Assembly (NCBI GenBank): GCA_947631675.1
Contig: CANRMG010000057.1
Span: 1 to 10,140, forward strand
DNA from: an uncultured Oscillospiraceae bacterium
Lineage (GTDB): Bacteria; Bacillota_A; Clostridia; Oscillospirales; Oscillospiraceae
Length of the DNA: 10,140 nucleotides
Direction of reading: 5' to 3'
Of the stretch, positions 6,182-10,140 are shown piece after piece. Position 1 is the first letter of the stretch, and every line of letters begins with the position of its first letter. The translations under genes were made by a program, and so were the position numbers. The notes below the pieces were generated by a model. It made no database searches, had not been told where the DNA came from, and was given only the letters and a program-made list of their open reading frames with translations.

Positions 6182-6265
6182 ATGCGTTGGATAAACGGCT
6201 CCGTTCTACGTTATCTTGCCTATGATATGGCCATCCACAGGATCAGTGCGCCCTTTTTTCGGTGA
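6182..6265 (+). CDS. 27-residue leader peptide upstream of the MFS transporter
   Basis: Small ORF that starts MRWINGSVLRYL and ends IHRISAPFFR, with a strong AAAGGAGG 8 bases before its ATG. The transporter itself has only a weak, distant site. Its codons 20-23 (AGG ATC AGT GCG) form one strand of a predicted antiterminator helix, and its stop lies about 20 bases before the terminator stem. It is therefore more likely a regulatory leader read by ribosomes than a functional protein. Small upstream ORFs of this kind precede drug-inducible resistance genes such as erm, cat and several efflux or ABC-F genes, where a drug-stalled ribosome changes the RNA fold. I recognise no specific stall motif. 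The stop overlaps a GTG in frame with the transporter (GTGA), so translational coupling is an alternative. Confidence 0.65.
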   Translation: MRWINGSVLRYLAYDMAIHRISAPFFR

Positions 6266-6298
6266 CTGCGGGTCACAGTAAACGGCCGCGCCGATCCT
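6239..6298 (+). promoter_or_regulatory. Predicted antiterminator helix of the MFS leader
   Basis: AGGAUCAGUGCG (6239-6250) pairs with CGCGCCGAUCCU (6287-6298) through 11 pairs with one G-U and one A/C mismatch. The downstream strand contains the 5' arm of the terminator (6288-6304), so the two folds cannot coexist. The upstream strand lies in the leader ORF. A ribosome reaching the leader stop would cover it and permit termination, while one stalled early would leave it free and favour read-through. Confidence 0.6.
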
Positions 6299-6336
6299 TT
6301 TCTTATGATGAAAAAAGAAAGGATGGCGCTATTTTT
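6288..6336 (+). terminator. Attenuator terminator directly before the MFS start codon
   Basis: GCGCC-g-AUCCUUU-u-CUU (6288-6304) pairs with AAG-AAAGGAU-GGCGC (6315-6329), giving 15 pairs with two single-base bulges on the 5' side. UAUUUUU (6330-6336) follows immediately. The transporter ATG is the next base. The 3' arm contains AAAGGA, the only ribosome-binding-like sequence for the transporter, so the hairpin could block translation as well as transcription. Confidence 0.75.
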
Positions 6337-7443
6337 ATGCCCAAAAATAAAAAACAGTTTTCTATTTCCAGACAAAAACGGGCCCTTCTGATACGGGAAT
6401 GGTCGGTAGGCTTCCGCCCGGCGGGAAGCGTGTGGGTCCTGCTGCTGGCGCTGCGGGGGTTCTCCCTGGTGGAGATCGGCTTTGCGGAGGCGGTGTTCCA
6501 TGCCGTGAGCCTGTGCTGTGAACTGCCTTCGGGACTTCTGGCGGACGTGCTGGGTCGGAAGCGGACCCTGATAGCCAGCCACGTGATGTTTGTTCTCTCC
6601 GCCCTGCTGATGGCAGCCTCCCGGGGGATGGCCGAGGTATGCCTGTCTCTGGCTGTTTCCGCCTTTGGGTATAACCTGGAGTCCGGCACGCGGGAGGCCA
6701 TCACCTATGAATCCATGCTGCAAGCGGGGCAGGGGGCGGGCTATTTGAAATTTTCCTCCCTGCAGCACGGGGTATACCGTTTCAGCAGCGGCGGCGCTAT
6801 GCTGCTGGCAGGGGCTACGGTGCTCTTGGGTCAGCGGAGAGCGTACCTGTTGGACACGGGGATCGGCCTCGTCGGTTTGGCGGCTGCACTGACCATCACA
6901 GAACCGGAGCGGGACGCCCCTGTGATAACGCTGCGGACGCTGCCCGCGGCTCTTTCGGAGACAGTCAAGGGAGCCTGGGCACTCCTCAGGTCGGATGCCG
7001 CAGCCGTCCGTATCATGGTGCTCAACTCCTTGGTGGGTGTATGCGCAACACTGACGGGGTTTTATCTGCAAGAGAAGGTAGAAGCGGCGGTAACGGTCCA
7101 AGCGCTGCTGGGACCAGCGTTGTTTGTACTGGGTTTAGGCGGTGGCCTGGCAGGACTGCTGACAGGCAGACTGGACCGCCTTTCCTACCCAAAGGCAGTG
7201 ACCTTCACCGGGGCAGGCGTTTTGCTCTGCGCCTTGGCGGCACGGGGGACGTGTCTGCCGGTGCTGATGGCTTCCGGCCTGCTGGCAGGGCTTCTGGACG
7301 ATAGCCTTCAGCTGGTCAGCGACAAGAGACTGAATGACCGATTCCCCTCCGCCCAGCGGGCCACGCTGATCTCCGTATCTTCCATGATCTTTTCGGCTTT
7401 TATGATACCGCTGTCGCCGCTTTTCGGCTGGTGGTTCTCGTAG
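6337..7443 (+). CDS. MFS transporter, drug-efflux type
   Basis: A 368-residue major facilitator superfamily membrane protein with alternating hydrophobic segments of roughly 20 residues consistent with about 12 helices. A clear motif A, GLLADVLGRKR (66-76), lies in the loop between helices 2 and 3. The short basic N-terminus (MPKNKKQFSISRQKR) fits a cytoplasmic start. Substrate is unknown; family members of this kind often export drugs using the proton gradient, and the attenuator-like leader supports an inducible-resistance role by inference. ATG 6337 is preferred over the in-frame GTG at 6262 because the extra 25 residues are hydrophilic and would be encoded by the terminator hairpin. However, the AAAGGA at 6318-6323 is 13 bases away, longer than usual. 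It appears to be a single-gene unit. Confidence 0.85.
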   Translation: MPKNKKQFSISRQKRALLIREWSVGFRPAGSVWVLLLALRGFSLVEIGFAEAVFHAVSLCCELPSGLLADVLGRKRTLIASHVMFVLSALLMAASRGMAEVCLSLAVSAFGYNLESGTREAITYESMLQAGQGAGYLKFSSLQHGVYRFSSGGAMLLAGATVLLGQRRAYLLDTGIGLVGLAAALTITEPERDAPVITLRTLPAALSETVKGAWALLRSDAAAVRIMVLNSLVGVCATLTGFYLQEKVEAAVTVQALLGPALFVLGLGGGLAGLLTGRLDRLSYPKAVTFTGAGVLLCALAARGTCLPVLMASGLLAGLLDDSLQLVSDKRLNDRFPSAQRATLISVSSMIFSAFMIPLSPLFGWWFS

Positions 7444-7497
7444 GCGGTGTTTCGGCCCAGGTGAATGCCACGAAAGAGTAACTGAGAACAAGAGGAA

Positions 7498-7522
7498 GCC
7501 CCATCCCTGTGAGGGATGGGGC
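7498..7522. terminator. Perfect hairpin between convergent genes, probable terminator
   Basis: GCCCCATCCC (7498-7507), loop TGTGA, GGGATGGGGC (7513-7522): a perfect 10-bp stem between the transporter (ending 7443) and the leftward gene ending at 7541. Neither side has a proper T-run; the leftward side has TTCCTCTTG. It probably ends transcription from one or both sides, with modest efficiency. Confidence 0.6.
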
Positions 7523-7540
7523 GCTCGCTGTTCCTATAAA

Positions 7541-7942
7541 TCATCCTGGCTGTTCGGGCGCCAAGACGTGCCGGGTCAAATAGTCATACGCCTCCAGGCC
7601 GAAGAAAAGGGAAGACCGCGGAGTTTTGCCGACGTGGAAGAACAGCCGCGTGCTGCCGTCCTCCTGTCTGACGCCGTCGATGTCGGCCACGGGTATCACC
7701 CGGTAGACGGGCGGCGATATGACCTCTGTGCTGTCCTCGGCCATGACAGCGGCAACGATGTCCGGGCGGGTATACAGGCCGACATACTCCTTCTCGCTGG
7801 TCATGACGTAGAGGCTGCCGCCATGGACCCATATGACCGTCTGATCATAGCGCAGTGCGTCATCGGGCATACCAAGCGCCCGCGCTGTCTCATAGTACAG
7901 ACCGCGGGCCGCCACTTCCATGATCTCCGCCTCGTATTCCAT
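7541..7942 (-). CDS. Unrecognised small acidic protein under a structured leader RNA
   Basis: About 133 residues beginning MEYEAEIMEVAARGLYYETA. I do not recognise the family. The composition is soluble and acidic, with no membrane segment, signal peptide or Cys-rich motif. Mixed hydrophobic and charged strands (TVIWVHGGSLYVMTSEKEY, PPVYRVIPVADIDGV, TRLFFHVGK) suggest a compact alpha/beta fold. Two ATGs are possible: 7948 and 7942. The second is favoured because AGGTGG (7954-7949) lies 6 bases before it and directly abuts the first. The gene stands alone, converges on the transporter, and is preceded by a terminator and a long structured RNA (7960-8119). Its expression probably depends on read-through of that terminator. 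Finding what the RNA senses would be the best clue to function. Confidence 0.7.
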   Translation of the reverse strand: MEYEAEIMEVAARGLYYETARALGMPDDALRYDQTVIWVHGGSLYVMTSEKEYVGLYTRPDIVAAVMAEDSTEVISPPVYRVIPVADIDGVRQEDGSTRLFFHVGKTPRSSLFFGLEAYDYLTRHVLAPEQPG

Positions 7943-7959
7943 GACCATCCACCTGCATC

Positions 7960-7989
7960 AAAAAAGGCGTGTGACCGAAGCCACACGCC
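7960..7989 (-). terminator. Terminator between structured leader RNA and the small gene
   Basis: On the minus strand, GGCGUGUG (7989-7982), loop GCUUCGGU, CACACGCC (7973-7966) and six U (7965-7960) form a standard intrinsic terminator. It ends just 5 bases before the AGGTGG ribosome binding site of the gene starting at 7942. It either ends a roughly 160-base independent RNA or acts as the expression platform of a riboswitch-like leader. Confidence 0.88.
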
Positions 7990-8016
7990 CTACAAAAACG
8001 CATAGCTCCACTTGTT

Positions 8017-8119
8017 GCCACACAAGCCTCACGCTCGTACACTGGGATACGAAACGGGAGATACGTTCTTGCTAGATGAACGTATCCCAATGTACGAAGT
8101 ATTATTCAGCTTGTGTGGC
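8017..8119 (-). ncRNA. Highly structured leader or small RNA of unknown class
   Basis: The minus-strand RNA begins at the predicted transcription start and folds on itself. P1 is a perfect 11-bp stem, GCCACACAAGC (8119-8109) with GCUUGUGUGGC (8027-8017). After an internal loop comes a 16-pair stem, CGUACAUUGGGAUACG (8096-8081) with CGUAUCCCAGUGUACG (8051-8036), with a single G-U. That position would be a C/A mismatch on the plus strand, which supports minus-strand transcription. A competing 9-bp stem joins GAUACGUUC (8086-8078) to GAACGUAUC (8068-8060). The P1 5' strand can also pair, over 7 bases, with GUGUGGC in the downstream terminator. I cannot match this to a named riboswitch or 6S RNA. 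Confidence 0.7.
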
Positions 8120-8125
8120 GAGGCC

Positions 8126-8154
8126 ATTATAGCACACATCCGCGCCGCAGTAAA
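8126..8154 (-). promoter_or_regulatory. Extended -10 promoter for the structured RNA
   Basis: On the minus strand, TTTACT (8154-8149), a 17-base spacer ending in TGC, and TATAAT (8131-8126) form a perfect extended -10 with a fair -35. The predicted start near 8119 falls at the first base of the P1 stem, a coincidence that strengthens both calls. Confidence 0.82.
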
Positions 8155-8204
8155 TCCATGGGGAAGCAATTGTTTCGTATCGGTTTCGTGACGGCATGAA
8201 AAAG
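8155..8204. other. Spacer without a recognisable gene
   Basis: Short non-coding stretch between the extended -10 promoter and the next terminator. It contains GTTTCGTATC (8172-8181), the exact inverse of GATACGAAAC at 8046-8055 within the structured RNA. No open frame with a credible ribosome binding site is seen. Confidence 0.5.
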
Positions 8205-8228
8205 ACCTCCCCTTGCACAGGGGAGGAC
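8198..8228 (-). terminator. GC-rich terminator-like hairpin at the left end of the repeat block
   Basis: On the minus strand, CCUCCCCU, a 5-base loop, and AGGGGAGG form an 8-bp stem followed by UCUUUUUC (to about 8198). It is the second of two similar hairpins in the same orientation; no protein gene lies between them. It may end an uncharacterised RNA or be part of the repeat element. Confidence 0.65.
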
Positions 8229-8353
8229 TTGACGCGCGGCTTCTGCGCGGTGCCAAGGCGGCCTCGCCCGACAGTATGCCTACTGCTAAAGTTCGCTTCG
8301 CTCACCAACCGCATTCGGCACATTGCCGGTTCTCACCGCCCGTCGGGCAGGCA
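8205..8353. repeat. Palindrome-rich block, probable dispersed intergenic repeat or unknown RNA
   Basis: This 150-base block has no credible gene but many inverted pairs. CGCGC pairs with GCGCG across GGCTTCT, CAGTA with TACTG across TGCC, AACCGCA with TGCCGGTT (one bulge), and GCCCGAC near 8266 with GTCGGGC near 8342. Short spurious minus-strand reading frames give fragments such as KSSPVQGEV that, from memory and unverified, recur in hypothetical proteins of gut Clostridia. I infer a dispersed palindromic repeat rather than a unique gene. Confidence 0.45.
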
Positions 8354-8380
8354 AAAAGCCTCCCTCGTCAGAGGGAGGCT
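8354..8380 (-). terminator. Intrinsic terminator after the TSUP gene
   Basis: On the minus strand, GCCTCCCTC, loop TGAC, GAGGGAGGC (9 bp) and five T (8358-8354) lie about 20 bases after the stop of the gene ending at 8400. The opposite strand has only TTGATTAT, so it works mainly leftwards. Confidence 0.88.
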
Positions 8381-8399
8381 TGATTATAAGTGCGTGTTT

Positions 8400-9158
8400 T
8401 CAGAAGAACGTCTCGTAGACCACCCGGACGAAGAAGATGGCCAGGACCAGGGCGATGAGGGGCTTTACGATCTTCGAGCCCTTGGAGACGAAGCTGCGGG
8501 CGCCCATGTAATTGCCCGCGATGCCGAAAAGGCCCGCCGTGAGGCCCAGGGGCAGCCACACCTGGCCGTTGACAAGGTACGTCACCAGGGCGGCGATGTT
8601 GGTGGAGAGGTTGATGACCTTGGTGGTGCCGGCGGCGTCGTTGAGGCTCATGTGGGCAAGGCCCGTGAGCAGCAGCAGCAAAAAAGTGCCCGTGCCGGGG
8701 CCGTAAAAGCCGTCGTATACGCCGATGACCAGAGCCAGGGCGCAGGCGATGGCGGTGGTCTTCCCTGCCGGGAGCGGGTCTTTCCCGGCGGTGTCCATGG
8801 CCTTGCTCTTGAACACATACAGCGCCGTCAGGGGCAGCACGAACAGGAGGATGATCTTGAACACCCTATCCGACACCAGCAGCGCCAGATTGGCCCCGCC
8901 CGCGGAGCCTATGAGGGCAAACACGGCGCAGAGAACGCACAGTTTCGGCTTTATGTACCCGGCCTTCCAGAACTTCCAGGTGGTGAGGGTGGTGCCCATG
9001 GCGGAGCTTATCTTGTTGGTGCCGATGCTCATGTGCACCGGCAGCCCGGCGATCAGGTAGGCGGGCAGGGAGATGAGCCCGCCGCCGCCGGCGATGGCGT
9101 CCACGAAGCCGCCCAGAAACACCAGCGGGCAGACGATGAGGTATTGGATCCAGGACAT
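8400..9158 (-). CDS. TSUP family membrane transporter (TauE/SafE-like)
   Basis: A 252-residue integral membrane protein of the TSUP family, whose members move sulfite, sulfonates, organosulfur or organic anions, usually outwards. The two internal repeats are visible. Repeat 1 has FVDAIAGGGGLISLP (18-32) followed by GTNK (46-49). Repeat 2 has GVYDGFYGPGTGTFLLLLL (146-164) followed by AAGTTKVINLSTN (175-187). About eight hydrophobic segments span the rest, a typical length for the family. Start ATG 9158 has AAGGAG 6 bases upstream; the longer open frame to 9512 is antisense to the next gene. Substrate is not predictable, as no sulfur-metabolism gene is adjacent. It is divergent from the carbonic anhydrase-like gene and ends at its own terminator. 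Confidence 0.92.
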   Translation of the reverse strand: MSWIQYLIVCPLVFLGGFVDAIAGGGGLISLPAYLIAGLPVHMSIGTNKISSAMGTTLTTWKFWKAGYIKPKLCVLCAVFALIGSAGGANLALLVSDRVFKIILLFVLPLTALYVFKSKAMDTAGKDPLPAGKTTAIACALALVIGVYDGFYGPGTGTFLLLLLTGLAHMSLNDAAGTTKVINLSTNIAALVTYLVNGQVWLPLGLTAGLFGIAGNYMGARSFVSKGSKIVKPLIALVLAIFFVRVVYETFF

Positions 9159-9175
9159 GGAGGCTCCTTCCGCGG

Positions 9176-9204
9176 TTGACATGAACCGGTAAAAACAGTA
9201 TAAT
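9176..9204 (+). promoter_or_regulatory. Consensus promoter of the gamma carbonic anhydrase-like gene
   Basis: TTGACA (9176-9181), a 17-base spacer and TATAAT (9199-9204) match the housekeeping consensus perfectly. Start is expected near 9211. The 5' untranslated region then contains a small hairpin, ACGCGC (9218-9223) with GCGCGT (9227-9232), before the GAGGGA ribosome binding site. Confidence 0.92.
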
Positions 9205-9212
9205 TTCCCTAT

Positions 9213-9241
9213 ACTATACGCGCCCGGCGCGTGAAAAGCAA
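9213..9241 (-). promoter_or_regulatory. Candidate promoter of the TSUP gene, overlapping the divergent promoter region
   Basis: On the minus strand, TTGCTT (9241-9236), a 17-base spacer and TATAGT (9218-9213) give a moderate promoter. Its start would fall near 9206, at the rightward promoter's -10 box, so the two divergent units probably compete for polymerase. Confidence 0.5.
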
Positions 9242-9254
9242 GAGGGATGAAGCT

Positions 9255-9764
9255 ATGATCATTACAGTGAAGGGCAAGACGCCCGTAGTCGATAAGACCG
9301 CCTTCGTGGCGGACAACGCCACCATCATCGGGGACGTGACCGTGGAGGCGGACGCCTCCGTCTGGTTCGGCGCGGTGATCCGGGGGGACAACGGCCCCAT
9401 CGTCATCGGCCGGGGCAGCAACGTGCAGGACAATGCCACTCTCCATGTGGACCCGGGCTCCAGCCTGACCGTGGGGGAGAACGTGACCATCGGCCACAAC
9501 GCGGTGGTCCACTGCGGGAAGGTGGACGACGGCGCCCTCATCGGCATGGGCGCGGTGGTCCTGAACGACGCGCAGATCGGCGAGTACGCTGTGGTGGGCG
9601 CCGGGGCCGTCATCAAGCAGAACGGCGTGATCCCGCCCTACTCCCTGGCTGTGGGCGTCCCGGCGAAGGTGGTGAAGACCGGCGCCACCGCTCAGAAGGA
9701 GGGGAACCTGGCCAACGCCGAGGGCTATGTGGCCCGGAAGAATACCTACATGGCGGCAAAGTGA
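9255..9764 (+). CDS. Gamma-class carbonic anhydrase family protein (left-handed beta-helix)
   Basis: A 169-residue hexapeptide-repeat protein of the gamma carbonic anhydrase family (YrdA/CamH/PaaY-like), expected to be a cytoplasmic trimer with metal bound between subunits. Repeats of the form [IV]GxxxxI run through residues 20-125. The three metal-binding histidines are in place: His64 (ATLHVDP), His81 and His86 (IGHNAVVHCG). VIRGDNGPI (41-49) and NVQDN (56-60) supply the usual Arg, Asp and Gln. The acidic proton-shuttle loop of the Methanosarcina Cam enzyme is missing, as in CamH-type members, so carbonic anhydrase activity is plausible but not certain. A longer frame begins at 9231; ATG 9255 is chosen because GAGGGA is 7 bases upstream and the conserved N-terminus starts there. 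It is a single-gene unit with a consensus promoter and strong terminator. Confidence 0.92.
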   Translation: MIITVKGKTPVVDKTAFVADNATIIGDVTVEADASVWFGAVIRGDNGPIVIGRGSNVQDNATLHVDPGSSLTVGENVTIGHNAVVHCGKVDDGALIGMGAVVLNDAQIGEYAVVGAGAVIKQNGVIPPYSLAVGVPAKVVKTGATAQKEGNLANAEGYVARKNTYMAAK

Positions 9765-9776
9765 GCGAAAACGCGG

Positions 9777-9808
9777 CGCCCCGGCTCGTGAGAGCCGGGG
9801 CGTTTTTT
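9777..9808 (+). terminator. Strong intrinsic terminator
   Basis: CGCCCCGGCTC (9777-9787), loop GTGA, GAGCCGGGGCG (9792-9802): a perfect 11-bp stem followed by six T (9803-9808). It lies 12 bases after the gamma carbonic anhydrase stop and only a few bases from the stop of the converging DUF554 gene at 9811. Confidence 0.95.
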
Positions 9809-9810
9809 CT

Positions 9811-10140
9811 TTATACGGCCGCGCCGCAGGCGGTGAGGACCCAGCAGATGAGGATGGGCAAAAACAGCGCCGGCAGGTAGTCCGCGGTCTTCAGCTTCTT
9901 GATGCCCAGCAGATTCAATGCGATGGCCAGCAGGATCATGGAGCCCACACAGTTCATCACGGGCATGACGCCGATGGCCCCAGAAAGGGCTGGATGAAGG
10001 CGGCCAGGGCCACCAGGGCCCCCTGGAACACCAGCACGAAGACCGCCGAGGCCAGCACCGACGCGCCGTAGGTCACGGCCAGGCATGTGCTGGAGCAGAA
10101 GTCCAGCATGGACTTGATGAGCAGCGTGGTGTGGCACTCC
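9811..10140 (-). pseudogene. DUF554 family membrane protein, C-terminal half, with apparent frameshift
   Basis: The minus strand encodes the end of a DUF554 (YqgA-type) membrane protein of unknown function, in two frames. From the window edge (codons from 10139), one frame gives ECHTTLLIKSMLDFCSSTCL and on to LVFQGALVALAAFIQPFLG, with the family's KSxLD and QG features. It then runs into a stop shortly after. The matching C-terminus, AIGVMPVMNCVGS then ALNLLGIKKLKTADYLPAL and a terminal hydrophobic helix, continues in the next frame to TAA at 9811. One extra G in the GGGG run at 9981-9978 would restore FLG-AIG exactly. The cause may be a real inactivating deletion, slippage variation or a sequencing error in the homopolymer. 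The N-terminal half is outside the window. Confidence 0.8.

Noticed and set aside
6262..6336. Upstream GTG start extending the MFS protein by 25 residues
   Set aside because: The extension is hydrophilic and encoded by the terminator hairpin. However, the GTGA overlap with the leader ORF keeps translational coupling as a minority option.
7892..8002. 37-residue minus-strand ORF starting MRFCRACGFGH
   Set aside because: It reads through the terminator, its ribosome binding site is only 2 bases from the ATG, and it overlaps the real gene in another frame.
7960..8119. 6S RNA
   Set aside because: Length and single-hairpin shape are reminiscent, but the closing stem is only 11 bp and perfect, the central bubble is small, and the terminator leads directly into a gene.
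8102..8323. 73-residue minus-strand ORF MCRMRLVSEANF...
   Set aside because: It crosses a terminator hairpin and the repeat block and has no ribosome binding site; it looks like a translated repeat.
9159..9512. N-terminal extension of the TSUP protein
   Set aside because: It is antisense to the carbonic anhydrase-like gene and crosses both promoters; ATG 9158 has a proper ribosome binding site and family N-terminus.
1..10140. CRISPR array, tRNA/rRNA genes, insertion sequences or phage genes
   Set aside because: No regularly spaced repeats, cloverleaf-like sequences, transposase motifs or phage structural proteins were seen on either strand.

Overview
The window looks like chromosomal DNA of a GC-rich anaerobic Firmicute, probably a gut Clostridia member of the Oscillospiraceae (Flavonifractor/Lawsonibacter-like). 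This rests on strong AAGGAGG-type ribosome binding sites, consensus sigma-A promoters, Firmicutes-type enzyme variants (a Thermotoga-like DAHP synthase with an N-terminal regulatory domain, a FemX-like protein) and many GC-rich intrinsic terminators. The taxon is inferred from protein style only. No tRNA, rRNA, insertion sequence, phage gene or CRISPR array was seen.

Positions 1-4711, minus strand: a tightly packed aromatic amino-acid operon transcribed leftwards, aroF (DAHP synthase) - tyrA (prephenate dehydrogenase) - aroB (3-dehydroquinate synthase) - aroA (EPSP synthase) - aroC (chorismate synthase, cut by the window edge). Three of the four junctions are 4-base ATGA overlaps and the fourth has a 1-base gap. 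Upstream lies a perfect consensus promoter, a 17-residue leader peptide with four Phe and four Tyr, competing RNA helices and an intrinsic terminator just before aroF. This is a complete ribosome-mediated transcription attenuator that would sense charged tRNA-Phe and tRNA-Tyr.

Positions 4727-7522: a FemX-like peptidoglycan branching transferase (minus) with its own terminator. A divergent intergenic region of nearly 400 bases follows, then an MFS efflux-type transporter (plus). The transporter also has its own promoter, a 27-codon leader ORF and mutually exclusive antiterminator and terminator helices, the layout of a drug-inducible attenuator.

Positions 7541-8399: a small unrecognised gene (minus). 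It is preceded by an extended -10 promoter, a roughly 100-base highly base-paired RNA able to form alternative stems, and a terminator immediately before its ribosome binding site. This resembles a riboswitch or other structured leader that I cannot assign to a known class. Further right is a palindrome-rich block between two terminators that looks like a genomic repeat.

Positions 8400-10140: a TSUP (TauE/SafE-like) membrane protein (minus) and a divergent gamma-class carbonic anhydrase-like protein (plus) share a short intergenic region with overlapping promoters. Last is the C-terminal half of a DUF554-family membrane protein (minus) with an apparent one-base deletion in a G-run. The most notable theme is three separate leader-RNA control regions in 10 kb, each ending in an intrinsic terminator directly before a gene.
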